Origin: Pseudoxanthomonas sangjuensis | Lineage (GTDB): Bacteria > Pseudomonadota > Gammaproteobacteria > Xanthomonadales > Xanthomonadaceae | Assembly (NCBI RefSeq): GCF_010211755.1 | Contig: NZ_PDWR01000006.1 | Location: forward strand, 83,623 to 147,622 | DNA length: 64,000 bases | Direction of reading: 5' to 3' | Shown here: piece after piece, positions 36,125 through 46,081 of the stretch | Layout: each line of letters opens with the position of its first letter | Numbering within the stretch: the stretch's first letter is position 1 | Position numbers and translations under genes: made by a program | The notes under the pieces: model-generated | Told to the model about the DNA's origin: nothing | Database searches by the model: none | The model's input: the letters and a program-made list of their open reading frames with translations, nothing else

Positions 36125-38320
36125 TTACAGCACGGCGTTGTGGAAATCGAAGCCGAGGTCGCTGCCGACGCCCTGCACCAGATTGCCCTGGATGAAGTCC
36201 ACGCCGCCCAGCCACATCGCCGCCGCCGCCTGCGGGTCCTCGACCTGCTGGCCGATCACCTGCAGGCCATGGCGGTGCGCCAGGTCGATGATGCCGCGCA
36301 GCTGGTCGCGCAGCACCGGGTCGTTGTGCGCGGTGGCGTAGCGGTTGGACACGCGCAGGTAGCCCAGCGGCAGCTGCGACAGCAGGGCTTCCGCGTCGTG
36401 GCCGGGTTCGTACTGGCTGAGGCAGAACTGCACGCCGGCGGCCATCAGCCGCTGGCAGAACTGGCGCAGGGTGACGGTGTGGATCAGCGCGTCGGCCAGG
36501 CGCAGGTCGATCACCAGCGACGACGGCTCCACGCCGCGCGCGGCGATCGCCTGCAACAGCCAGTCGGCCGAATCGTCGCGCGCCAGCGAGCGCGGCGACT
36601 GCGAGACGAACAGGCGCAGCGACACGCCTTCGGCCTGGTTCTTCGCGAGCAGGTCCAGCACCAGGGTCACCACCCGGCGGTCGAACTCGACGATGCGCCC
36701 GGCCAGTTCCGCGGCCGGCACCGCCTGCGCCGCCGAAACCAGCGAGCCGTCGCTCTGGCGCAGGCGCAGCAGCACCTGGTACTGCGCCGCTTCGCTGCCG
36801 GCCACCGAGACGATCGGCTGGAACGCCAGCTCCGGCGTCGCTTGGGCCAGGGTCGTGGTCATGGCGTCTTCGACCGGCGCCGGCGGCGCGTAGGCGGCGA
36901 CATCGCCGGTCTGCTGGCGCGCCAGCAGGGCCGCGCGTTCGGTCGCCTCCAGCGCGCTGCCGCTGTCGACGAAGCCCTGCGGCAGCGCCGCGTAGCCGAC
37001 CACGCCGCGCAGGCGCAGGGTTTCGCCGTCGCGCAGCATGAAGGCCTGCTGGGTCAGGCCGTCGCGCAGGCCGTGGGCGAACGCCTGCAGCGCGTCAGGC
37101 GCGATGCCGCTGGCCAGCGCGAGGAAGTTGTTGTCGCTGAGCCGGGCCAGCAGGTGCGGCTGCGCGGCTTGCGCCAGGCGGCGGCCGGCCTGGCTCATCA
37201 GCTGCTCGAAATTCGCATAGCCATAGCGCTCGCGCAGGCTCGACGCGCTGCCGATCTCGATGAAGAACAGGCCGGCCACGTCCTGCCGCTTGATCGTCGC
37301 GGCGAGCTGCTGCAGCACGAAGGTGCGGGTGGGCAGGCCGGTTTCCGGGTTCAGCGATTGCGCGGCGGCTTCGGCGACCACCGGCGCGCGCAGGCGCGCG
37401 CGCAGGATCCGGTTGGATACCGCGGCGATCAGGTGGCGCGGGCGGATCGGCTTGGTCAGGAAATCGTCGGCGCCGCTCTCCAGCACTTCGTACTGGCGCT
37501 CCGGGTCGGGGTCGCCGGTCAGGAACACGATCGGCAGGTGCAGGTATTCGGGCTGCTGGCGGATCAGCTGGGTCAAGTCCATGCCATCGCGGCCCGGCAT
37601 GTGCAGGTCCATCAGGATCAGGTCGGGCTGGAACTTGCGGATCGCGTCGAGCACGCCTTCCGACTGCATCTGCACTTCCGCCTGCATGCCGGCGCCGTGC
37701 AGCACGCTCTGCGCGAACAGCGCCTGGCCGCGGTCGTCCTCGACGATCAGCACGCGGTACGGCGACTGCGCGTCGCCGCTGCCGTCGCCCGAAGCGGCCG
37801 GCGGCGAACCGGCATCGCCGCCCGCGCTGCCGTCGGCATCGCCGCCGCCCTTGGGCGCGCGCGCGGCGGGGCGCTTGGCCGCGGTCTTCGGCAGGGCTTC
37901 CGCGGTCGCCGGCGCGGCGGGCATCGCCGCCACGGGCGCCGCCGCGGGTTTCGACGACAGGTCCACGATGATCGGCGAATCCGGCGCGGCCGGGGCGAGC
38001 GTGGCGGCGATGGTCGCGCGCTCGACGGCGCCGGCGAGGACGGGTTCGATCGCGGTCGAATCGATCGCGGCCAGGTCGGCCGCGATCGCGGCGTACGCCG
38101 AATCGAAGTCGGGCTGCGGCGCCGGCACCGCGACGGGCATGGTCAACGGTGCGGTGTCGACGCTGGCGGCGGGGTATTCGGCGTACGCGGTTTCGATGCG
38201 CGCCGGCGGCGCGTCCTGGTCGGTCCAGCGGCGCCAGAAGCGCGCAGGCGGGGTCTCGGCACGCAGGCGCGAGCGCGACGATTCATCCTGCGATCGTGAT
38301 GTGGATTCGTTGGCAGGCAT
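36125..38320 (-). CDS. response regulator with degenerate GGDEF and EAL domains (likely c-di-GMP effector)
   Basis: A 731-residue protein. An Ala/Pro-rich N-terminal region (1-185) precedes a receiver domain (about 188-305; VLIVEDD, phospho-acceptor Asp238 in [14 protein letters not shown]). A GGDEF-like domain (about 325-480) has SDNNF in place of the GGDEF signature, so cyclase activity is unlikely. The EAL-like domain (about 490-731) has QVL in place of EAL and lacks other metal ligands, so phosphodiesterase activity is unlikely too. This resembles FimX-type proteins that bind c-di-GMP and act in type IV pilus or motility control. It stands 19 bp before the hybrid kinase gene and is probably co-transcribed with it. 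Confidence 0.85.
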   Translation of the reverse strand: MPANESTSRSQDESSRSRLRAETPPARFWRRWTDQDAPPARIETAYAEYPAASVDTAPLTMPVAVPAPQPDFDSAYAAIAADLAAIDSTAIEPVLAGAVERATIAATLAPAAPDSPIIVDLSSKPAAAPVAAMPAAPATAEALPKTAAKRPAARAPKGGGDADGSAGGDAGSPPAASGDGSGDAQSPYRVLIVEDDRGQALFAQSVLHGAGMQAEVQMQSEGVLDAIRKFQPDLILMDLHMPGRDGMDLTQLIRQQPEYLHLPIVFLTGDPDPERQYEVLESGADDFLTKPIRPRHLIAAVSNRILRARLRAPVVAEAAAQSLNPETGLPTRTFVLQQLAATIKRQDVAGLFFIEIGSASSLRERYGYANFEQLMSQAGRRLAQAAQPHLLARLSDNNFLALASGIAPDALQAFAHGLRDGLTQQAFMLRDGETLRLRGVVGYAALPQGFVDSGSALEATERAALLARQQTGDVAAYAPPAPVEDAMTTTLAQATPELAFQPIVSVAGSEAAQYQVLLRLRQSDGSLVSAAQAVPAAELAGRIVEFDRRVVTLVLDLLAKNQAEGVSLRLFVSQSPRSLARDDSADWLLQAIAARGVEPSSLVIDLRLADALIHTVTLRQFCQRLMAAGVQFCLSQYEPGHDAEALLSQLPLGYLRVSNRYATAHNDPVLRDQLRGIIDLAHRHGLQVIGQQVEDPQAAAAMWLGGVDFIQGNLVQGVGSDLGFDFHNAVL

Positions 38321-38389
38321 CCGGCTTCCCCAAGCTTGGCCCCATTATGCGATGAAGTTCACGCTGAGGGGAAACCTCCCGGCGAGACT

Positions 38390-38998
38390 TCAGTCCGACG
38401 CGGCCGGCGCCTCGACCGGACTGCGGAACAGGGCCCGCAGGCCGCGGACCAGGCGGCGCCACACCCACCACACGGTCAGGGCCGCGAGCACGCTGACGGC
38501 CAGCACTACGACCAACGCGATAACCGGGTGCGCCCAGGCCAGCGACAGGCCGCCGACCACCACCGCATCCTCGGCGATCGACGCGGTCCAGTTGCTGACC
38601 GGCTCCGGCGAGGTGTTGAGCAGCGCGCGCGAACCGGATTTCAGCAGATGGCTGGTCAGCGCCACGCCGGCGCCGGCGGCCAGCACTCCCGTGCTCAGTT
38701 CGCCGTCCGGCGACAGCGTGGCCGCGGCGAGGAAGGCGCCGGCCGGGATCCGCGCCAGGGTCTGCACCAGGTCCCAGCCCGAATCGACGCCGGGGATCTT
38801 GTCGGCGAAGAATTCGGCCAGCGCCAGCGCGCCCGAGGTGCCCAGCACCCACCACGACTGGGTGACCTGCAGCGCCGGCGGCAGGTCCAGCCAGCCGAGG
38901 GCGCCGGCCAGGCCGATGCCGAACACGGTCAGATAGACCCGGATGCCGGCCATCCATGCCAACAGTATCCCAATTACGAAAAGATGCGCTTCGGACAT
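38390..38998 (-). CDS. DUF4126 family membrane protein
   Basis: A 202-residue protein with four to five hydrophobic segments and the DUF4126 pattern: GIRVYLTVFGIGLAGALGW at the start, EFFADKIPGVDSGWDLVQT, SPEPVSNWTASIAEDAVV and WAHPVIALVVVLAVSVL. The function is unknown; it is an inner-membrane protein widespread in Proteobacteria. The start at 38998 (MSEAHLF) gives the conserved N-terminus. It shares a 153-bp divergent region with the DUF6776-like gene, and it follows no obvious operon partner; the response regulator gene upstream on the map lies 70 bp beyond its stop. Confidence 0.85.
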   Translation of the reverse strand: MSEAHLFVIGILLAWMAGIRVYLTVFGIGLAGALGWLDLPPALQVTQSWWVLGTSGALALAEFFADKIPGVDSGWDLVQTLARIPAGAFLAAATLSPDGELSTGVLAAGAGVALTSHLLKSGSRALLNTSPEPVSNWTASIAEDAVVVGGLSLAWAHPVIALVVVLAVSVLAALTVWWVWRRLVRGLRALFRSPVEAPAASD

Positions 38999-39151
38999 GG
39001 CGGCAAATCCCCTAGACTCGGCGACGGGACGCGGGTCGCAGCGGCCCGAGTATAGGGCCGCAGTCTGGCTGCTGCCTGAGTGGGCGCGCGCATCGGGGCA
39101 GGATGGCGTGCGCGGGGAAACCGTGATCCGGAGCCATTCGACAGACCGCCG

Positions 39152-39880
39152 ATGCTGAACCAGCCGCCGCCGCATTTCCGGATCGTGCAAAGCCGCGTGT
39201 CGTCGCGCGGCCTGTTGCTGGCGTGCATCGTCGCCGCGTTGTGGCTGGCCAGCGTGGTGGCGACCTGGCTGTGGGCCGGCCAGCTCGCCGCGCCGGGCTT
39301 GGGCGATGCCAGCCGGCGCCTGCACGCGGCCGAGCGCGAGCTGCGGACGCTGCGCGCGCAGGTCGAGGAACTCGACCAGCGCAGCGCGACGCTGACGCGC
39401 TCGGACCAGATCAGCCGCCAGGCCAACCGCGAGCTGCAGGCGACGCTGGCCCAGCGCGACGAGGAACTCGCCGGCCTGCGCGCCGACGTGGCCTTCTACG
39501 AACGCCTGGTCGGGCCGACCGCCAAGCGCCAGGGCCTGAACGTGTTCTCGTCCGAGTTCGCCAGCGCCGGCGGCAACGTGTGGAAGTACCGCATCGTGCT
39601 GACCCAGAACCTCAATCGCGGCGCGATCAGCGCCGGGCGCATGCGCTTCACCGTCGAGGGCATGCACAACGGCAAGCTGGCCAAGCTCGACTGGGGCCAG
39701 TTGCACCAGCAGCCGGGCACGCCGGAGCAGCCGTATTCGTTCCGCTACTTCCAGCAGCTCGAGGGCAGCGTGATGCTGCCGGCGGGCTTCGTCCCGCAAC
39801 GCGTGCGCGTGTCGCTGCGCGGCGACGACTTCGCGATCGAGCGCGATTTCGACTGGAAGGTCGACGACGCGCGCACCTGA
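39152..39880 (+). CDS. membrane-anchored coiled-coil protein (DUF6776-like)
   Basis: A 242-residue protein with one N-terminal membrane helix (about residues 20-42, LLLACIVAALWLASVVATWL), a coiled coil (about 50-115, rich in Glu, Arg, Leu and Gln) and a compact C-terminal domain (about 120-242) that begins FYERLVGP. The layout matches the DUF6776 family, which is usually next to a bactofilin gene, as here (34 bp apart). It may link the bactofilin to the cell envelope; this is inference from position. The start at 39152 is the Met just before the conserved part. Confidence 0.78.
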   Translation: MLNQPPPHFRIVQSRVSSRGLLLACIVAALWLASVVATWLWAGQLAAPGLGDASRRLHAAERELRTLRAQVEELDQRSATLTRSDQISRQANRELQATLAQRDEELAGLRADVAFYERLVGPTAKRQGLNVFSSEFASAGGNVWKYRIVLTQNLNRGAISAGRMRFTVEGMHNGKLAKLDWGQLHQQPGTPEQPYSFRYFQQLEGSVMLPAGFVPQRVRVSLRGDDFAIERDFDWKVDDART

Positions 39881-39914
39881 TTCCCCTTCGCACGACCCGT
39901 ACCGGAGCACCGCC

Positions 39915-40343
39915 ATGTTCAAGCACAAACCCATCCATCGCCACGGCGCCAACGTCGATACGCTGATCGGCGCCAAGGTCGTGATCCGCGGCGACGTGGT
40001 GTTCAGCGGCGGGCTGTACGTCGAGGGGCGGATCGAGGGCAAGGTGCTGGCCGAACCGGACCAGCCCTCGCTGCTGATCCTGGCCGAGGAGGGCAGCATC
40101 GTCGGCGAGGTGCAGGTGCCGACCGTGGTGATCAACGGCCAGCTGCACGGCGACGTGCACGCGACCGAACGGGTCGAACTCGCGCCGAAGGCGCGCGTGC
40201 TCGGCAACGTGCACTACAAGGTCGTCGAGATGAGCGCGGGCGCGACCCTGACCGGCCGCCTGATCCACGCCGATGCGGCCGGCGCCGAGGCCACCCCGCT
40301 GTCGGTGGTGCCGGCGGCGCGCGCGGACGCGGCGCACGGCTGA
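39915..40343 (+). CDS. bactofilin (polymer-forming cytoskeletal protein)
   Basis: A 142-residue protein. After a short polar head, residues about 15-115 form the bactofilin beta-helix with its repeating pattern of short Gly- and Val-rich strands (LIGAKVVIRGDVVFSGGLYVEG in part, GSIVGEVQVPTVVINGQLHGDV in part, ARVLGNVHYKVVEM). Bactofilins polymerise without nucleotides into filaments that scaffold cell-wall enzymes and shape. The C-terminal tail is disordered and Ala-rich. It follows the coiled-coil membrane protein by 34 bp. Confidence 0.92.
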   Translation: MFKHKPIHRHGANVDTLIGAKVVIRGDVVFSGGLYVEGRIEGKVLAEPDQPSLLILAEEGSIVGEVQVPTVVINGQLHGDVHATERVELAPKARVLGNVHYKVVEMSAGATLTGRLIHADAAGAEATPLSVVPAARADAAHG

Positions 40344-40470
40344 CGCGGCGGGCTTGAGCGGCATGCAATGCCGCGTTCCAAAAATTTCAAGCGCGCGGCG
40401 CCTCCGCGCCGGCTCGCGGCGGCGGCGCGTGGCTTAGAATCGCCGGTAGAAATCTTCTCCCGGCCCCCCC

Positions 40471-41385
40471 ATGAACTCCGCTTCCGTTGCCGCCGCGCCC
40501 GCGCGCGGCGGGTTCGTCGTCTTCGCGCTGTCCCTGGTCTACGTGATCTGGGGCTCGACCTACCTGGCGATCCGCTTCGCGCTGGAGGGCGGTTTCCCGC
40601 CGTTCCTGCTCGGCGGCATCCGCTTCGTGCTCGCCGGCGCGCTGATGTTCGCGTTCCTGCGCCTGCGCGGCGTGGCCGCGCCGACGCTGGCGCAATGGCG
40701 CAACGCCGCGGTGATGGGCGTGCTGTTGCTGTTGCTCGGCAACGGCATGGTCAACGTCGCCGAACAGAGCGTTTCCTCCGGCATCGCCGCGGTCGTGGTC
40801 GCCTCGGTGCCGCTGTGGATGGGCATCTTCGCCGCGCTGCGCGGACAGCACCCCAGCCGCATGGAATGGGCCGGCACCGCGATCGGTTTCGCCGGCGTGC
40901 TGTGGCTGAACGCCGGCGGCATGCAGGGCGGTTCGTTCGCCGGCCTCGCCGCGCTGCTGGTCGCCTGCGTCGCCTGGTCGTACGGATCGGTGTGGAGCCG
41001 CGGCCGCGACCTGCCGCCGCCGTTCATGGCCGCCGCGGCGCAGATGCTGTGCGGCGGCGCGGCGATGCTGCTGGCCGCGCTGCTGACCGGCGAGCGTTTC
41101 GCGGCGGCGCCCACGCCCGGCGCGTGGGCCGCGTTCGCCTACCTGGCGGTGTCCGGTTCGCTGGTCGGTTTCAGCGCCTATGTCTGGCTGCTGCACCACG
41201 TGCGCCCGGCGCTGGCCGGCAGCTACGCCTACGTCAACCCGGTGATCGCGGTGCTGCTGGGCGCGTGGCTGGCGCGCGAGCGCTTCGGCGGGCACGAACT
41301 CGGCGCGATGGCGCTGATCGTCGCCGGCGTGGTCGTCATCTCGGTGGCGAAACTGGGCAGGCAGGCGACGGAGAGGCGGGCATGA
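40471..41385 (+). CDS. EamA-family permease (YedA-like drug/metabolite exporter)
   Basis: A 304-residue protein with ten predicted helices in two EamA repeats. SLVYVIWGSTYLAIRFALEGGFPPFL is the hallmark start of the YedA-like branch, and PVIAVLLGAWLARERFGGHE closes the second repeat. Members export small metabolites or amino acids across the inner membrane; the substrate here is unknown. ATG 40471 follows TCTTCTCCCGGCCCCCCC without a good ribosome site. Its stop overlaps the start of the following RarD gene (ATGA), so the two permeases are coupled. Confidence 0.88.
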   Translation: MNSASVAAAPARGGFVVFALSLVYVIWGSTYLAIRFALEGGFPPFLLGGIRFVLAGALMFAFLRLRGVAAPTLAQWRNAAVMGVLLLLLGNGMVNVAEQSVSSGIAAVVVASVPLWMGIFAALRGQHPSRMEWAGTAIGFAGVLWLNAGGMQGGSFAGLAALLVACVAWSYGSVWSRGRDLPPPFMAAAAQMLCGGAAMLLAALLTGERFAAAPTPGAWAAFAYLAVSGSLVGFSAYVWLLHHVRPALAGSYAYVNPVIAVLLGAWLARERFGGHELGAMALIVAGVVVISVAKLGRQATERRA

Positions 41386-42302
41386 GCGCCGGCGTCGACC
41401 GCAAGGGGCTGGCCGCGATCGCCTTCGCCTTCGTCATCTGGGGCGTGGTGCCGCTGTACTGGAATGCGCTGAAGATCGTGCCTTCGTTCCAGATCATCGC
41501 CCACCGCATCGTCTGGAGCGCGCTGCTGGTGCTCGGCTGGCTGGCGCTGAAGAACGGCATGGGCTGGTGGCGCGAGATCCGCGCCAAGCCGAACGCGTTG
41601 CGCAACCTGGCGCTGAGCAGCGCGCTGATCGCGTTCAACTGGGGCCTGTACATCTGGGCGGTGAACGCCGGCCACGTGGTCGAAACCAGCCTCGGCTACT
41701 TCATCAATCCGCTGCTCAACGTGGTGCTCGGCGTGCTGGTGCTGCGCGAACGCCTGAACGGCCCGCAATGGCTCGCGGTCGGCTGCGCCGCGCTCGGCGT
41801 GGCGTGGCTGACCTGGCAGTCCGGCGCGCCGCCGTGGATCGCGCTGGGCCTGGCGTTCTCGTTCGGGCTGTACGGGCTGGTGCGCAAGCTGGTCGCGGTC
41901 GACGCGGTCGGCGGACTGGCGGTGGAAAGCCTGTACCTGCTCGCGCCGGCGCTGGCGTTCCTGGCGTGGAGCGAAGCCGGCCACGGCGGCGGCTTCGCCG
42001 GCGGCTGGGGTCTGGGCATCGACCTGTTGCTGGTGGTCGGCGGCGCGGTCACCGCGCTGCCGCTGGTCGGCTTCGCCTATGGCGTGCGCCGCATCCCGCT
42101 GTCGATCGTCGGACTGATGCAGTACATCGCGCCGACCCTGCAGCTGCTGATTGGGGTGCTGATCCTGGGCGAGCCGTTCGGCCACGAACGCGCGGTCGGC
42201 TTCGCCGCGATCTGGCTGGGCCTGCTGCTGTTCGCCGGCGACGGCCTGTGGCGCTCGCGCGGCGCGTTGCGCGTCGCGGCGGAAGGCGCGACGTCGCGCT
42301 GA
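41382..42302 (+). CDS. rarD: RarD-type EamA permease
   Basis: A 306-residue, ten-helix protein. The start GLAAIAFAFVIWGVVPLYWNAL and the blocks RIVWSALLV, FNWGLYIWAVNAGHVVETSLGYFINPL (in part) and GLMQYIAPTLQLLIGVLILGEPF are diagnostic for RarD (chloramphenicol-sensitive protein). It probably moves a small hydrophobic or amino-acid-like metabolite. The initiator ATG overlaps the stop of the preceding EamA gene. About 100 bp of non-coding sequence follow before the peptidase gene. Confidence 0.92.
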   Translation: MSAGVDRKGLAAIAFAFVIWGVVPLYWNALKIVPSFQIIAHRIVWSALLVLGWLALKNGMGWWREIRAKPNALRNLALSSALIAFNWGLYIWAVNAGHVVETSLGYFINPLLNVVLGVLVLRERLNGPQWLAVGCAALGVAWLTWQSGAPPWIALGLAFSFGLYGLVRKLVAVDAVGGLAVESLYLLAPALAFLAWSEAGHGGGFAGGWGLGIDLLLVVGGAVTALPLVGFAYGVRRIPLSIVGLMQYIAPTLQLLIGVLILGEPFGHERAVGFAAIWLGLLLFAGDGLWRSRGALRVAAEGATSR

Positions 42303-42401
42303 TCCCGCGGTCGGTCCCGCGGCGCAACATGACCAACGTCGGTTGCGGCCGGAAGGTCGCGACCCTAGGCTCGGGCTCCTCATCCGTACCGGAGTCCGAC
42401 C

Positions 42402-44495
42402 ATGCGCCGCCATCCCCTTGCCATCGCCACGCTTGCCGCCCTCGCCATCGGCCTGGCGGCCTGCGAGCGCAGCCCGTCCTCCGCCGAAACCACCCCCGCC
42501 GCGACCGCCGCGGCGGCAACGACGATCGGCATCGACCTGGCCGGCATCGACCAGGCGGTGAAGCCGGGCGACGACTTCGAGGCGCATGCCAACGGCGCGT
42601 GGGCGGCGAAGGCCACGATCCCCGACGACCGTTCCAGCATCGGCGCCTTCCTGGTGGCGTTCGAGAAGGCCGAGCAGCGGCAGAAGGAACTGGTGCAGGG
42701 CCTGGCCGCGTCCAGCCCCGCCGCCGGCAGCGACGAAGCGCGCATCGCCGACTACTACAACGCGTTCATGGACGAGGCCGGCATCGAGGCCAGGGGCATC
42801 GCGCCGCTGCAGCCGGAGCTCGACGCGATCGCCGCGATCGCCGACAAGACCGCGCTGGCGGCGAAGCTCGGCGCCGATCTGCGCGCCGACGTCGATCCCC
42901 TCAACGCCACCGACCTGACCACCGACCGCTTGTTCGGCCTGTTCGTCTCGCAGGGTCTCGACGACCCGTCGAAGAACATCGGCTACCTGCTGCAGGGCGG
43001 GCTGGGCATGCCCGACCGCGACTACTACCTGTCCGGCGACAAGGAAATGGCCGACCTGCGCGACAAGTACCGGGCCTACATCGCCGCGCTGCTGCGGCAG
43101 GCCGGCATCGCCGACGCCGAGGCGAAGGCGAAATCGATCTACGCGCTGGAAGAGAAGATCGCCAAAGCGCACGCGCCGATCGCCGACACCCAGGACGTGC
43201 ACAAGGCCAACCACGTGTGGGCGCTGGCCGACTTCGCCAGGCGGGCGCCGGGACTGGACTGGAACGCCTATTTCGAGGCCGCCGGGCTCGATGCGCAGCC
43301 GGCGCTCGACGTGTGGCAGCCGGATGCGATCGGCGGGCTGTCGAAGCTGGTCGCCAGCGAACCGCTGGACGCGTGGAAGGACTGGCTGGCGTTCCATGCG
43401 CTCGACCGCAATGCCGCACTGCTGCCGAAGGCCTTCGCCGACCTGGCGTTCGGCTTCCACGGCACCGCGCTGCAGGGCACGCCGAAGCAGCGCGACCGCT
43501 GGAAGCGCGCGATCGGCGCGGTCGATGGCGCGCTCGGCGACGCGGTCGGCAAGCTGTACGTGGCGAAATACTTCCCGGCCGCGTCGAAGCAGCGCATCGA
43601 GCAACTGGTTGCCAACCTGCTGGCGGTGTTCCCCGAACGCATCGACAAGCTCGACTGGATGAGCGCCGAAACCAGGGCCAAGGCGAAGCAGAAGGTCGCG
43701 ACGATGAAGGTCGGCGTCGGCTATCCGGACGCATGGCGCGATTATTCGTCGCTGGAGATCAGGGCCGACGACGCGCTCGGCAACGCGCAGCGCGCCGAAC
43801 TGGCCGAATACCGCCACCAGCTGGCCAAGCTGGGCCAGGCGCCGGACAAGGGCGAGTGGTGGATGACGCCGCAGACGGTCAACGCGGTGAACCTGCCGCT
43901 GCAGAACGCGCTGAACTTCCCCGCGGCGATCCTCGAACCGCCGTTCTTCGACCCGAACGCCGACGACGCCGCCAACTACGGCGCGATCGGCGCGGTGATC
44001 GGCCACGAGATCAGCCACGGCTTCGACAACCTCGGCGCCGAGTTCGACGCCGACGGCCGCCTGCGGAACTGGTGGACGCCGGCCGACGCCGAGCACTTCA
44101 AGGCCGCCGGGCAGAAACTGGTCGCGCAGTTCGACGCCTACGAGGCGCTGCCGGGCCTGCACCTGAAGGGCGAGCAGGAACTGGGCGAAAACATCGCCGA
44201 CCTGGCCGGGCTGGCGGTGGCCCACGACGCCTACCGCAAGTCGTTGGACGGCAAGGAGGCGCCGGTGATCGACGGCCTGAGCGGCGACCAGCGCTTCTTC
44301 CTCGCCTATGCGCAGGCGTGGCGTTCGAAGATCCGCGACGCCGCGCTGCGCGCGCGCATCGCCACCGACGTGCACGCGCCGGCGCGGTTCCGCGCGCAGA
44401 TCGTGCGCAACCTCGACGCGTGGTACCCGGCCTTCGACGTGCAGCCGGGCCAGCAGCTGTACCTGGCGCCGGAGCAGCGGGTCAAGGTCTGGTAA
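42402..44495 (+). CDS. M13-family zinc metallopeptidase (PepO-like), lipoprotein
   Basis: A 697-residue M13 (neprilysin-like) endopeptidase. The lipobox IGLAAC near residue 20 predicts lipid attachment on the periplasmic side. The N-terminal M13 domain covers about residues 50-430 and the catalytic domain about 490-695. The zinc motif is HEISH (His535, Glu536, His539) with the downstream ligand in ELGENIADLAG, and the NxxxFP-type block VNLPLQNALNFPAAIL is upstream of it, as in the family. It would degrade peptides in the periplasm. It is a single gene with its own upstream region. Confidence 0.95.
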   Translation: MRRHPLAIATLAALAIGLAACERSPSSAETTPAATAAAATTIGIDLAGIDQAVKPGDDFEAHANGAWAAKATIPDDRSSIGAFLVAFEKAEQRQKELVQGLAASSPAAGSDEARIADYYNAFMDEAGIEARGIAPLQPELDAIAAIADKTALAAKLGADLRADVDPLNATDLTTDRLFGLFVSQGLDDPSKNIGYLLQGGLGMPDRDYYLSGDKEMADLRDKYRAYIAALLRQAGIADAEAKAKSIYALEEKIAKAHAPIADTQDVHKANHVWALADFARRAPGLDWNAYFEAAGLDAQPALDVWQPDAIGGLSKLVASEPLDAWKDWLAFHALDRNAALLPKAFADLAFGFHGTALQGTPKQRDRWKRAIGAVDGALGDAVGKLYVAKYFPAASKQRIEQLVANLLAVFPERIDKLDWMSAETRAKAKQKVATMKVGVGYPDAWRDYSSLEIRADDALGNAQRAELAEYRHQLAKLGQAPDKGEWWMTPQTVNAVNLPLQNALNFPAAILEPPFFDPNADDAANYGAIGAVIGHEISHGFDNLGAEFDADGRLRNWWTPADAEHFKAAGQKLVAQFDAYEALPGLHLKGEQELGENIADLAGLAVAHDAYRKSLDGKEAPVIDGLSGDQRFFLAYAQAWRSKIRDAALRARIATDVHAPARFRAQIVRNLDAWYPAFDVQPGQQLYLAPEQRVKVW

Positions 44496-44752
44496 CGGGC
44501 TTCCTGCTTTCCCGCGAGGGGCAGGGCCGGGAGGGGCAGGGCGTTCCGCCGCGACGCGGCGAACTGGAATCGCCCCATCCCCGCCCGATCCGTCCGGCCC
44601 GCCGCGGCGAGCCGGACGTCAGGATGGCCTGCGCGGCACGGCCCTCCTTCCTCTGGGAAAGGGAAGGTCCGGACTCGCCGCAGTCGCGCGCCAGCCATGG
44701 CGCGTCGCCCGCGGCGGCCCGATGGCCGTTCGGCCGGCCCCGCCCGGCGGCA
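44496..44752. other. non-coding stretch between convergent genes
   Basis: These 257 bp separate the convergent M13 peptidase and ABC permease genes. They are GC-rich with short purine runs (GAGGGGCAGGG) and a small inverted repeat (CCTTCCTCTGGGAAAGGGAAGG). No gene, RNA or clear terminator was recognised. Confidence 0.4.
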
Positions 44753-46066
44753 TCAGGCCCCGCGCAGCGCCTCGGTCACCGGCAACCGCGCTGCGCGCAG
44801 CGCCGGGAACAGGCCGCCGACGAAGCCGATCGCCAGCGCCCACTTGATCCCGGTCCACAGCACGCCCGCCGAAACCTTGAAGTCGAAGGTCAGCTGGCCG
44901 ACGCCGCCGGCCAGGGTCGAGGCGGTGAAGCCGTTGAACACCAGCCACGCCAGCGCACCGCCGAGCAGTCCGCCGAGCAGCGCCAGCAGCATCGTCTCCA
45001 GCATCACCGCCACCACCACCGGCACGCCGCGGAAGCCGATCGCGCGCAGCGTGGCGATCTCGCGCGCACGCGTGGCCACGGTGGCGAACATCGTGTTGAG
45101 CGCGCCGAACACCGCGCCGATCGCCATGATCGCGCCGACCACCATGCCGATGATGCGGATCACCTTGGTCATGCCTTCGGACTGCTTGCTGAAGTAATCC
45201 AGCGTGGTGCTGGCGTCGACGTCGAGGCGCGGATCGGCCGACAGCGCGGCCTTGAAGCCCTTGAACGCGCTTGCGCCGGTCAGTTTCGCGGTCACCGAGG
45301 TGCGCGAACTGCCGCGACGGTAGGTGGTGGCGACGATCTCGGCGTCGGCCCACAGTTCCGAATCCATCGCGTCGCCGGAATGGAACACGCCGACCACGTC
45401 CCACGACTGGTTGCCCAGCTTGATCCGCTTGCCCGGTTCCAGGCCGGCGAACTGGCGCTGCGCGCCGGTGCCGGCAACCAGCTCGCGGCGGCCGCTGGCG
45501 AACTTGCGCCCGGCAACGATCTTCACGTCCGGCCGCACCATCCACGCCGCGTCGCCGACGCCGCGCAACTGCACGCTGCCGTCCTCGTCGGGCAGGCCGC
45601 CCTTGAGCGGCAGGTTCGCGGCGACCACCAGTTCCGGCGAGACCAGCGCGCGGCCCTGCGCATCGCGGGCGATGCCCGGCGCTTGCGCGATCACGGTGAC
45701 GCTGTCGTGCATCAGCGTCGACATCACTTCCGCCGCCGATGCGCCGCGCAGCACGATCGCGCTGTCGGCGCTGCCGCTCTTGCGCAGCGTTTCGCGGTAG
45801 CCCTCGGCCATCGCCAGCAGCGCGGCCAGCACCGCGACCACGCCGGCGATGCCGACCACGATCACCGAGGATGCGCCGATGCGCTGGCGCAGCGTGCTCA
45901 GCCCGACCTGGGTCACCGAACCGGCCTGGCGGCCGCGCCGGGTCAGCAGCAGCCACAGCGCGAATGCGGCGGCCAGCGCAAGCAGCACGAACCACGGCGA
46001 AACCAGCCAGATCGCGATGCCGGCGACGGTCACCAGGAACCACAGCAAACCCTTGAGGAATTTCAT
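44753..46066 (-). CDS. ABC transporter permease, MacB/FtsX type (second permease)
   Basis: A 437-residue protein with two leading membrane helices (residues about 1-45), then a MacB-type permease: helix at about 65-90, a periplasmic domain of about 190 residues, and three C-terminal FtsX helices (IRIIGMVVGAIMAIGAVFGALN, VVVAVMLETMLLALLGGLLGG and a final one near residue 410; each seen in part). ATRAREIATLRAIGFRG is the classical FtsX coupling loop. The two extra N-terminal helices are unusual for the family. It is the last of four genes (adaptor, ATPase, two permeases) that form a MacAB-like tripartite export system. Cargo is unknown. Confidence 0.9.
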   Translation of the reverse strand: MKFLKGLLWFLVTVAGIAIWLVSPWFVLLALAAAFALWLLLTRRGRQAGSVTQVGLSTLRQRIGASSVIVVGIAGVVAVLAALLAMAEGYRETLRKSGSADSAIVLRGASAAEVMSTLMHDSVTVIAQAPGIARDAQGRALVSPELVVAANLPLKGGLPDEDGSVQLRGVGDAAWMVRPDVKIVAGRKFASGRRELVAGTGAQRQFAGLEPGKRIKLGNQSWDVVGVFHSGDAMDSELWADAEIVATTYRRGSSRTSVTAKLTGASAFKGFKAALSADPRLDVDASTTLDYFSKQSEGMTKVIRIIGMVVGAIMAIGAVFGALNTMFATVATRAREIATLRAIGFRGVPVVVAVMLETMLLALLGGLLGGALAWLVFNGFTASTLAGGVGQLTFDFKVSAGVLWTGIKWALAIGFVGGLFPALRAARLPVTEALRGA

Positions 46067-46081
46067 GACGTTCTCCCGTTC

